Shown here in pieces: positions 1 through 4,534 of a stretch of DNA of 5,085 nt (its first letter is position 1; each line of letters opens with the position of its first letter). Under the pieces are notes generated by a model that had not been told where the DNA came from, searched no databases, and saw nothing but the letters and a program-made list of their open reading frames with translations. The stretch lies in the NCBI GenBank assembly GCA_945957185.1, contig CAMFKA010000153.1, forward strand, positions 1 through 5,085, in the 5' to 3' direction. Source of the DNA: an uncultured Chlamydiaceae bacterium. Its GTDB lineage: Bacteria; Chlamydiota; Chlamydiia; Chlamydiales; Parachlamydiaceae. The position numbers were made by a program, and so were the translations under genes.

Positions 1-499
1 ATTTCAAATAGCTTGGCAACGACTCCATGGCAATCGGCTCTAGAGGAAATAGCCAGTAGAGAAGTTTAAAGAAGTGACTGCTCTCGGAAAAGCTCGAAAT
101 ATATTGCAAACGAGCCTGTGAGTCTTTCAACAGCTTTGTCGCTGTCTCCGTTGCCATAAATTCCTTCACAACGGAAAGATCGTCTTCTAAAAACACCACC
201 ATTCGGTTGCAGTTTTTTTTTAGCCAAGGTCGCAAAGCCGAGTAAGTGTAGCCCATGCCGATGCCGTAAATAAACAGCAGGCGGCATTTGCCCACCTCAA
301 GAGATTGTACCCATTTTTCCGCTTCCAACACAGGGTCGACAGGATCGTGGAGCGGCTCTTTTCCTATCCGTAAATTAGGAGCTCCCGACTCGCTGCGAAA
401 AGGGGTGCAATCCCCTAAAGTCAAATAAGGAAGCATTAACGCTTCTTTAGGCGACTCCACAGCCCACAGTTGAAGGTTACGATCGTACCGTTTTGTCAT
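1..499 (-). CDS. DUF115 / Maf-like (MptE-like) protein, N-terminal part, cut by the left window edge
   Basis: The frame is open from the ATG at 499 to the window edge, giving 166 residues with no stop; the C-terminal part lies outside. Residues 50-62 (LHDPVDPVLEAEK) match the 'LHS.yDP..EA' motif, and residues 78-84 (YGIGMGY) followed by a hydrophobic strand ending FLEDD (103-107) match the glycine-rich Rossmann-like loop and following acidic strand of the DUF115 family. That family includes archaeal 6-hydroxymethylpterin diphosphokinase MptE and the Maf motility-associated glycosyltransferases. Substrate and reaction cannot be read from this fragment, and a motility role is unlikely if the host is a chlamydia. 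The ATG is the first possible start, since an in-frame stop lies at 512-514. No clear Shine-Dalgarno precedes it. It begins 17 bases after the stop of the 151-residue gene, so the two are probably co-transcribed. Family call fairly confident; function open. Confidence 0.8.
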   Translation of the reverse strand, partial: MTKRYDRNLQLWAVESPKEALMLPYLTLGDCTPFRSESGAPNLRIGKEPLHDPVDPVLEAEKWVQSLEVGKCRLLFIYGIGMGYTYSALRPWLKKNCNRMVVFLEDDLSVVKEFMATETATKLLKDSQARLQYISSFSESSHFFKLLYWLFPLEPIAMESLPSYLK

Positions 500-516
500 G
501 ATTAATTTATGCTATT

Positions 517-972
517 TTAGAGAGGCTTCCAATCCTTCTTCCGCGCCATGCGGTTGAATTTTTTCTTTTGAGACATTTCTTTTGTTGGAGGGGATTTTGA
601 CGTCTCCTCTCCTGCCGGTTCTTTGACTTTGGCTTTCTTTTCGTCGTGCGTTTTTTTTGCCAGCAGCCATTCACGTTTCTTTAAGGCGGCTTGTTCTAGC
701 TCCGAAGCCTTTTTTACCAACCGCAGCGTCTCTTTGGAGAGGTCGGACTCTTTCAATCCCTCTTTAGCTTGATCGAGAGATCCTTTGTTCAAGTCGCGAA
801 ACTCGTCGATCACTTTTTCGATCTGTAGCAGCTCGTTAATCACTTTATCTAGCGGAACATCCGGATTAATAGGTTTTGAATCTACGTTATTCAACACCTC
901 TCGTAACACTCCCAATGTCTTTTCCAAATAAGCGCCAAATTCGTTAGGGGAGATTTTTTCCTGTTTATCCAT
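517..972 (-). CDS. Hypothetical charged helical protein, 151 aa, basic C-terminus
   Basis: I do not recognise this protein. It has no signal peptide or membrane segment. Residues 10-30 and 41-108 read as amphipathic helix with coiled-coil character (for example LDKVINELLQIEKVIDEF at 41-58). A lysine/proline/glutamate-rich, probably disordered stretch follows (111-135), then a strongly basic tail (KKKFNRMARKKDWKPL, 136-151) that could bind nucleic acid or membrane; that is inference only. It contains no cysteine. The start is set at the ATG at 972 because GAGG at 978-981 lies 5 bases upstream; the GTG at 976-978, six bases earlier, overlaps that ribosome binding site. A weak upstream promoter candidate is TTGATA (1013-1018, minus strand) with a 16-base spacer to TATGGC (991-996). 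It is likely the first gene of a unit with the DUF115/Maf-like gene. It may be a lineage-restricted protein. Confidence 0.8.
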   Translation of the reverse strand: MDKQEKISPNEFGAYLEKTLGVLREVLNNVDSKPINPDVPLDKVINELLQIEKVIDEFRDLNKGSLDQAKEGLKESDLSKETLRLVKKASELEQAALKKREWLLAKKTHDEKKAKVKEPAGEETSKSPPTKEMSQKKKFNRMARKKDWKPL

Positions 973-975
973 AAC

Positions 976-981
976 CACCTC
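976..981 (-). promoter_or_regulatory. Ribosome binding site that decides the start of the 151-aa gene
   Basis: On the minus strand the sequence reads GAGGTG, with GAGG ending 5 bases before the ATG at 972. The upstream GTG at 976-978 lies within this motif, so it is unlikely to be the start. Confidence 0.6.
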
Positions 982-1024
982 GGATGAATTGCCATAACCT
1001 CAGAGTACCATTTATCAATTAAAA

Positions 1025-1053
1025 TTTACAAGAAACGGTAATCCCACTAAACT
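1025..1053 (+). promoter_or_regulatory. Candidate sigma-70-type promoter of the Rieske gene
   Basis: TTTACA at 1025-1030 (5 of 6 to the -35 consensus) is separated by exactly 17 bases from TAAACT at 1048-1053 (4 of 6 to the -10 consensus). Transcription would begin near 1060, leaving a short leader that holds the AAGGA ribosome binding site (1062-1066). Called by consensus only. Confidence 0.5.
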
Positions 1054-1073
1054 ACGAAAAAAAGGATAGACCC

Positions 1074-1373
1074 ATGTCGTTAAAAATCGCTACCGTCGAT
1101 CAAATTCCAGAGGGAAAAGGGATCTCCGTCACCGCTAATGGACAGCAGATCGCTCTTTTTAATTCCGGTGGACACATCTACGCAGTAGGAGGAACCTGCC
1201 CTCACTTAGGAGGTCCTTTAGGAGAAGGCTACCTTGACGACAATCTAGTGACTTGCCCATGGCACGGTTGGCAATTTGATATCAAGTCCGGAAAATGTGA
1301 AAACATGCCGGGAGAATGCATTGCCACCTATCCCATTGAAATCGTAGGCAACGACATCTTTTTAAACTCTTAA
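1074..1373 (+). CDS. Small Rieske [2Fe-2S] ferredoxin-like protein
   Basis: This 99-residue protein is a complete, stand-alone Rieske domain that should bind a [2Fe-2S] cluster and carry electrons in the cytoplasm. Both cluster motifs are intact: C42-P-H44-LGG and C61-PW-H64-GW, so two Cys and two His ligands are present. The length matches ferredoxin components of ring-hydroxylating dioxygenases (BphF type) and the small nitrite reductase subunit NirD. No signal peptide or membrane anchor is present, which argues against the respiratory cytochrome bc1 Rieske protein. No oxygenase, reductase or nitrite reductase large subunit is seen nearby, so the partner is unknown. The ATG at 1074 has AAGGA at 1062-1066, 7 bases upstream. 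The 3' end overlaps the convergent downstream gene by 12 bases (1362-1373). Domain call very secure; role not assignable. Confidence 0.95.
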   Translation: MSLKIATVDQIPEGKGISVTANGQQIALFNSGGHIYAVGGTCPHLGGPLGEGYLDDNLVTCPWHGWQFDIKSGKCENMPGECIATYPIEIVGNDIFLNS

Positions 1374-1850
1374 GTTGCTTATTTCCAACAGTTCACGATA
1401 AAACGGCAGCCGATCTATAAAGACATACCCCTTTCGTGCGGCATCGAAATACCCCGTTTTAATCTCACTAGCATTGCATAGGGCGACAAAAGGAGCCTTA
1501 AGGTAGTGGTTATACCCCGTCAGCTGTTGAATCGCTTTAGAAGTCAAAGGAACAGCCTTACATTCGATTAACAGCAGTGGATAAAGAGGAAAATCCGGAT
1601 GGATTCCCTTGCCGTAACAGACCAAATCGGCACGCCTTCTGGGAAAAGAGGATGTTTGCTCGTGAGCGAGGTGGGGAAATTGGTGGAGAGCTCTCTCGAT
1701 CATGAGAAGCTCGGGAGGATAACCTAACTGTTCCGTCATAAGGCGGATTAGCCCCTGACGGACACGCTCTTCGGGGAGAGCTTCTACCCACTCTCCCCTC
1801 ACAGAACACAGAAGTTTAGATTTTGGGTTCAATGATTCCGTAGTTTCCAT
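1362..1850 (-). CDS. Orphan HsdR N-terminal-like (HSDR_N_2) PD-(D/E)xK nuclease-fold protein
   Basis: This 162-residue protein corresponds to the N-terminal nuclease domain of type I restriction R subunits (HSDR_N_2). Visible landmarks, numbered from the ATG at 1850, are PEERVRQ (26-32) on the first core helix, the RRRADLV strand with D75, the LLLIECK strand with E96 and K98 forming the PD-(D/E)xK signature, and Q109xxxY113 on the next helix. The active-site residues look intact, so metal-dependent DNA cleavage is possible but unproven. No helicase domain follows and no hsdM or hsdS is in the window, so this is not a normal restriction system. The start lies inside the end of hpf (35-base overlap), suggesting translational coupling. 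The start is uncertain: ATG codons at 1853 and 1850 are adjacent, with AGGA only 3 bases before the second, and a TTG at codon 8 is another option. No terminator was seen downstream. Confidence 0.88.
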   Translation of the reverse strand: METTESLNPKSKLLCSVRGEWVEALPEERVRQGLIRLMTEQLGYPPELLMIERALHQFPHLAHEQTSSFPRRRADLVCYGKGIHPDFPLYPLLLIECKAVPLTSKAIQQLTGYNHYLKAPFVALCNASEIKTGYFDAARKGYVFIDRLPFYRELLEISNLRV

Positions 1851-2454
1851 CATTCCTGCGGTAGATCAATTTCAGGTTGCGATCTTCTTCTGAAATAAAC
1901 AGCATGAAAGGATCGTTAGAGAGGTCCAACTTCATCATCGCTTCGTTGCAAGTCAGGTGTTTCAAGGGTTTGGTTTCGCTGGAAACGATCTGTTTAGGAC
2001 CGTAGCGGCGAAGGAGTGTCTGCCGGTTTTCGAAGTCGATTTCTTCGTTAATTTCTGTCAGTTCCGAATCAGTAAGAGGGCGGATGACATTGATTTGCAT
2101 GTCGACCTCTTTAACTGGTTTCAAATGATGGTCTTGGATCCGTTGCTTGTAGCGGACCAGTTGCGTTTGGATTTTATGAGCCGCTTCATCGATAGAAGCG
2201 TAGATATCTTCACTAATCGCCGAGCTTTTAATTTTTGTGTTATCGACATCCATGACGATATCGACTTTATGGATAAGTTTTTGCACTTCCATGATCACAT
2301 GGACAGAAATAATGCGCTGGCTAAAGCGCTCCATCTTGCTGATCTTTTCGATTGCGTAGTCTTTCATCGCCTCTGTCACTTCGACATTGCGACCTGTGAT
2401 GTTTACGTCGTATCCTTCTTCGAGAAATACCGCGGCTTTTTCTTTTCTGTTCAT
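1816..2454 (-). CDS. hpf: Ribosome hibernation promoting factor, long form (S30AE family)
   Basis: Long-form HPF binds the 30S decoding region and dimerises through its C-terminal domain to park ribosomes as inactive 100S particles. In this 212-residue protein, residues 15-109 form the S30AE domain, with the typical opening YDVNITGRNVEVTEAMKDYA and the basic helix region SIDEAAHKIQTQLVRYKQRI. An acidic linker follows (about 125-145). Residues 154-211 are the dimerisation domain, ending in the characteristic LIYRRNDGNYGIIEP. About 14 extra residues precede the usual N-terminus; no start codon exists closer to the domain, so the extension is probably real. ATG codons at 2457 and 2454 are adjacent; GGAGG at 2461-2465 is 6 bases from the second and 3 from the first, favouring 2454. 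It follows rlmN after 51 bases and overlaps the HsdR-N-like gene. A candidate promoter and a leader hairpin suggest expression of its own. Confidence 0.96.
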   Translation of the reverse strand: MNRKEKAAVFLEEGYDVNITGRNVEVTEAMKDYAIEKISKMERFSQRIISVHVIMEVQKLIHKVDIVMDVDNTKIKSSAISEDIYASIDEAAHKIQTQLVRYKQRIQDHHLKPVKEVDMQINVIRPLTDSELTEINEEIDFENRQTLLRRYGPKQIVSSETKPLKHLTCNEAMMKLDLSNDPFMLFISEEDRNLKLIYRRNDGNYGIIEPKI

Positions 2455-2460
2455 CATAAT

Positions 2461-2466
2461 CCTCCC
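2461..2466 (-). promoter_or_regulatory. Strong ribosome binding site of hpf
   Basis: The minus strand reads GGGAGG here. It is 6 bases from the ATG at 2454 and 3 from the ATG at 2457, which decides between the two adjacent starts. It is the strongest Shine-Dalgarno sequence in the window and sits 5 bases downstream of the hairpin at 2472-2490. Confidence 0.7.
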
Positions 2467-2471
2467 ATGTA

Positions 2472-2490
2472 GGCTGTGTCACTCACAACC
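2472..2490 (-). promoter_or_regulatory. Hairpin in the hpf leader, just upstream of its ribosome binding site
   Basis: On the minus strand GGTTGTG and CACAGCC form a 7-base-pair stem (one G-U pair) around a 5-base AGTGA loop. No T-run follows on either strand, so it is not a normal Rho-independent terminator. If the candidate promoter at 2500-2528 is used, this stem would lie almost at the 5' end of the hpf mRNA. It could affect mRNA stability, processing between rlmN and hpf, or translation; which of these is unknown. Confidence 0.4.
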
Positions 2491-2499
2491 CTCAAATTA

Positions 2500-2528
2500 A
2501 TTCTATCACTCGGCACCAACTTTGTACA
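2500..2528 (-). promoter_or_regulatory. Candidate promoter of hpf within the end of rlmN
   Basis: On the minus strand TGTACA at 2523-2528 (4 of 6 to -35) is 17 bases from TAGAAT at 2500-2505 (5 of 6 to -10). The -35 element and spacer lie in the last codons of rlmN, and transcription would begin near 2493, about 39 bases before the hpf ATG. It would let hpf be expressed apart from rlmN, as expected for a stress or stationary-phase factor. Consensus match only. Confidence 0.38.
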
Positions 2529-3552
2529 ATTTTTTTGGTTTGCCTAGCTGACCACAGGCAGCCATGATTTCGTCTCCCTTCGTATTCCTTAGGAGAGTCG
2601 TCATCCCGGAGCTCCGCACTTTGTGATAAAAGGCTTGGATTTGCTCCGGATCAGACCGTTGGTAACGGTCGTGAGTCTGCGGATTATAGGGGATTAAATT
2701 AATTTTTACTGAGAGATTTTTAAGGTAGTCGACAAGGAGTTCGGCGTGTTCAAGGGAGTCGTTGACCCCCTTCATGAGAACATAAGCAACTAAAATCTCT
2801 CTGTGCGTCTTTTGTGTGTACGACTCCATTGATGCGCGCAGACGTTCCAAATTAAATTTTCGATTGATCGGCATCAATTTGTTGCGCAGAGCATCCAGAG
2901 GCGCTGACAGGGAAATTGCTAAATTAGGGACATCCCCCGGCTCTTGAGCGTAGCGGTCGATCTCTTCCACTCTGCCGCTTGTGGAGATCGTCAAATGGTT
3001 TTTGCCATAGCCGAAGCCGTGGGAATCCATCATCACTCTAGCAGCTTTGAGGACGTTGTCGTAATTGTCGAAAGGCTCCCCCATTCCCATGAAGACGATA
3101 TTGCGGATAGACTGCTTCAGAACGGTGCGTGCGATGAATAGCTGCGCGACAATCTCTTCCGCTTCAAGGTGCTTTAACAGCCCCATTCTCCCCGTTTCGC
3201 AGAACGAGCACCCCATGCGGCACCCCACTTGCGAGGAGACGCAAAGGGTCCCACCGGATTGCATTGGAATGACCACTGATTCCACCTCTAGCCCCTCACC
3301 TACGCGGATGAGAAATTTGGACGTTTGACCATCGGTTAGTTCGGAGGTGATTGTGGGAAGAGTGAGATCGATCAAAGTTAAAATTTGAGACAACAGTTCC
3401 TGCGCATTACGAAAAGCGGGATGTTCCCTGGGAATACTGCCCGTGCGTAGGTAATGGCTGTAAAAGATTGCCGCGTGGACGCGCCCTTTTCCAAGATTGC
3501 CGTACACGTAATCGACGAACTCGGATGATGTAAATGAAAGAAGATGTCTCAT
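2506..3552 (-). CDS. rlmN: Dual-specificity 23S rRNA/tRNA adenine-C2 methyltransferase RlmN (radical SAM)
   Basis: RlmN methylates C2 of A2503 in 23S rRNA and, in E. coli, A37 of some tRNAs, using a [4Fe-4S] cluster and two S-adenosylmethionine molecules. In this 348-residue protein, residues 1-95 are the small helical N-terminal domain. Cluster cysteines are C111, C115 and C118 (CxxxCxxC); the mechanistic cysteines are C104 (TLCVSSQVG) and C333 (GDEIMAACGQL); the GMGEP SAM motif is at 156-160. All catalytic residues are present. The motif after the cluster reads CETGRMG rather than the common C-(A/S)-T variants. RlmN is favoured over Cfr by the ending and by full agreement with the family, though separating the two properly needs a tree. 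The frame extends to a GTG at 3588, but that lies inside tRNA-Arg, so the ATG at 3552 is chosen. It has no clear Shine-Dalgarno and begins 31 bases after the tRNA, so co-transcription with it is likely. Confidence 0.96.
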   Translation of the reverse strand: MRHLLSFTSSEFVDYVYGNLGKGRVHAAIFYSHYLRTGSIPREHPAFRNAQELLSQILTLIDLTLPTITSELTDGQTSKFLIRVGEGLEVESVVIPMQSGGTLCVSSQVGCRMGCSFCETGRMGLLKHLEAEEIVAQLFIARTVLKQSIRNIVFMGMGEPFDNYDNVLKAARVMMDSHGFGYGKNHLTISTSGRVEEIDRYAQEPGDVPNLAISLSAPLDALRNKLMPINRKFNLERLRASMESYTQKTHREILVAYVLMKGVNDSLEHAELLVDYLKNLSVKINLIPYNPQTHDRYQRSDPEQIQAFYHKVRSSGMTTLLRNTKGDEIMAACGQLGKPKKLYKVGAE

Positions 3553-3583
3553 AATGAGCTGCAGGGAAAGTAGTGTTGAAAAA

Positions 3584-3656
3584 CGCACCGAAGAGGGGTC
3601 GAACCTCTAACCACCCGGTTCGAAGCCGGGTACTCTATCCATTGAGCTATCGGTGC
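3584..3656 (-). tRNA. tRNA-Arg, anticodon UCG
   Basis: The minus strand folds into a complete cloverleaf of 73 bases. The acceptor stem GCACCGA/TCGGTGC is fully paired, the D stem is GCTC/GAGT, the anticodon stem is CCCGG/CCGGG around CTTCGAA (anticodon TCG, reading CGA), the variable loop is TGGTT, and the T stem AGAGG/CCTCT encloses TTCGACC. The discriminator base is G. The 3' CCA is not encoded. Five T residues follow just after the 3' end (3579-3583), then rlmN, so the tRNA may be cut from a longer transcript. Confidence 0.96.
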
Positions 3657-3670
3657 TTTAGGAATGGCAT

Positions 3671-3700
3671 AGTGTAATTCATTTCACAAATTTTTCGCAA
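3671..3700 (-). promoter_or_regulatory. Candidate promoter of the tRNA-Arg (rlmN) transcript
   Basis: On the minus strand TTGCGA at 3695-3700 (4 of 6) is 18 bases from TACACT at 3671-3676 (4 of 6). Transcription would begin about 7 bases before the tRNA. It is back to back with, and overlaps, the recO promoter candidate in a 64-base divergent region. Confidence 0.38.
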
Positions 3701-3711
3701 TCATATATTTT
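3683..3711 (+). promoter_or_regulatory. Candidate promoter of recO
   Basis: TTCACA at 3683-3688 (5 of 6 to -35) is 17 bases from TATTTT at 3706-3711 (4 of 6 to -10). TATATT at 3704-3709 is a better -10 but with a 15-base spacer. Either way transcription would begin at about 3716-3719, only a few bases before the recO ATG at 3721, which also has no evident Shine-Dalgarno. Confidence 0.4.
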
Positions 3712-3720
3712 AGATGGCAA

Positions 3721-4308
3721 ATGACAACAGAAGACCCTATTACCACAGAAGGAATCGTCCTTCGCACCATCGACGTGAAAGAGAATGATAGACTCATCAT
3801 CCTGTTCACAAAAGAGCTCGGCATCGTTAAAGTGTATGCATCGAAAATTAAATCGAAGCAAAACCCCGCAGCAGTCGCCTCCACCCCATTAGTTGCATCG
3901 GAATGGATTTTGCAAAAGGCCAGAGAAGACCTCTACTTCCACTCCGAAGTGTCGATTTCAACGCAAAATCTACAGCTCCGCAGCAATATTAATGTTCTTC
4001 AGAGCGCCTGTGACCTCCTCAAAGCCATCGAAAAAGGGATCGCGCACGAAGACCCCGCTCCGGAAGTGTACGACCTCTTACAATTATTTCTGGAATGCCT
4101 TCCCAATGCCGCCTCCCCTGCTTCCGTAAAAGCCGTCTTTCTCGCCAAGCTTCTTTTTTACCAGGGGTTGATGGGAGAAGACGATTCCCAAGGGCTTCAA
4201 GTGCTCGCCGACCTCCGTTCGATCGACGCTTTGATGCAGATCGCGCTGCCGGCAGAGGCGCATGATGAAGTTGTCAATGCGTTTGAAGAGCGATTTTCAT
4301 CAATGTAA
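3721..4308 (+). CDS. recO: DNA repair protein RecO, short form
   Basis: RecO acts with RecR to load RecA on SSB-coated single-stranded DNA in the RecF pathway and anneals complementary strands. Residues 1-80 fit the N-terminal OB-fold, with the diagnostic opening ITTEGIVLRTIDVKENDRLIILFTKELGIVKVYA; the rest is helical, with FLAKLLFYQGLMGED (about 139-153) at the position of the conserved '(F)..(L)L...G' segment. At 195 residues it is about 50 shorter than E. coli RecO (242). It has only two cysteines (in QSACDLL and FLECLP), so the CxxC zinc finger of Gram-positive RecO is absent. No frameshifted continuation is visible beyond the stop, so the short end seems genuine rather than a recent break. 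The ATG at 3721 has no clear ribosome binding site and lies next to the predicted transcription start. It diverges from tRNA-Arg. Confidence 0.9.
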   Translation: MTTEDPITTEGIVLRTIDVKENDRLIILFTKELGIVKVYASKIKSKQNPAAVASTPLVASEWILQKAREDLYFHSEVSISTQNLQLRSNINVLQSACDLLKAIEKGIAHEDPAPEVYDLLQLFLECLPNAASPASVKAVFLAKLLFYQGLMGEDDSQGLQVLADLRSIDALMQIALPAEAHDEVVNAFEERFSSM

Positions 4309-4316
4309 CCATTTTA

Positions 4317-4344
4317 CTTGCAGAATTTTGAACGATTCTGCTAG
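4317..4344. repeat. Inverted repeat after recO
   Basis: GCAGAAT (4320-4326) and ATTCTGC (4335-4341) are perfect complementary arms around an 8-base centre. After one mismatch the pairing continues for two more bases (CT and AG). The element begins 9 bases after the recO stop. No T-run follows, so it is at best a poor terminator; a protein-binding site is an alternative. Confidence 0.5.
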
Positions 4345-4347
4345 AGT
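4318..4347 (+). promoter_or_regulatory. Weak candidate promoter of tRNA-Leu
   Basis: TTGCAG at 4318-4323 (3 of 6) is 18 bases from TAGAGT at 4342-4347 (4 of 6). It overlaps the inverted repeat at 4317-4344 almost exactly, and would give a tRNA leader of about 32 bases. The match is weak; transcription from recO through the tRNA is equally possible. Confidence 0.22.
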
Positions 4348-4352
4348 ATTCA

Positions 4353-4378
4353 TTTCCGGATTTGATAAGAATCCGAAA
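4353..4378 (+). other. Stem-loop just upstream of tRNA-Leu
   Basis: CGGATT (4357-4362) pairs perfectly with AATCCG (4370-4375) around a 7-base loop. TTT (4353-4355) can pair with AAA (4376-4378) past one bulged C. No T-run follows. It lies 8 bases before the tRNA 5' end and may mark a processing site or be left from a terminator; the function is unknown. Confidence 0.4.
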
Positions 4379-4385
4379 CCTACAA

Positions 4386-4469
4386 GCGAACGTGGCGGAA
4401 TTGGTATACGCGCTACTTTGAGGTGGTAGTGAGAGTTCTCTCGTGGGGGTTCAAGTCCCCCCGTTCGCA
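4386..4469 (+). tRNA. tRNA-Leu, anticodon GAG
   Basis: An 84-base class II cloverleaf. The acceptor stem GCGAACG/CGTTCGC is fully paired. The anticodon stem CTACT/GGTAG surrounds TTGAGGT, so the anticodon is GAG, reading CUC and CUU. A long variable arm with stem GAGAG/CTCTC, typical of Leu, Ser and Tyr tRNAs, follows. The T stem GGGGG/CCCCC encloses TTCAAGT. The discriminator is A, as expected for leucine. CCA is not encoded. It lies between recO and the DUF155 gene on the same strand. Confidence 0.97.
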
Positions 4470-4477
4470 TACACCCC

Positions 4478-4506
4478 TTCCCAATATTCATCTAATCTGT
4501 TATTCT
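4478..4506 (+). promoter_or_regulatory. Candidate promoter of the DUF155/RMD1-family gene
   Basis: TTCCCA at 4478-4483 (4 of 6) is 17 bases from TATTCT at 4501-4506 (4 of 6), giving a leader of about 20 bases. A T5 run at 4511-4515 has no hairpin before it, so it is not called a terminator of the tRNA. Consensus match only. Confidence 0.3.
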
Positions 4507-4534
4507 CGGATTTTTAAAACAAAAGTAAGTGATT

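Noticed and set aside
66..287. 73-codon minus-strand reading frame
   Set aside because: It is out of frame with the open 499-to-edge frame, which carries the DUF115/Maf motifs.
1558..1809. 83-codon minus-strand reading frame
   Set aside because: It overlaps the HsdR-N-like gene in another frame and shows no family features.
1362..1850. Part of a complete type I restriction-modification system
   Set aside because: No helicase region, HsdM or HsdS is present; the neighbouring genes are hpf and a Rieske gene.
1957..2472. 171-codon plus-strand reading frame opposite hpf
   Set aside because: It lies antisense to a clear hpf; its phenylalanine/aspartate-rich composition is typical of a shadow frame and no domain is recognisable.
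2472..2490. Rho-independent terminator after rlmN
   Set aside because: The stem is followed by TACATGGG, with no T-run, so it is kept only as a leader hairpin.
3553..3588. Extended rlmN start at the GTG at 3588
   Set aside because: It would begin inside the acceptor stem of tRNA-Arg; the ATG at 3552 fits the family N-terminus.
4484..4515. Terminator after tRNA-Leu, based on the T5 run at 4511-4515
   Set aside because: No stable stem precedes the T-run.
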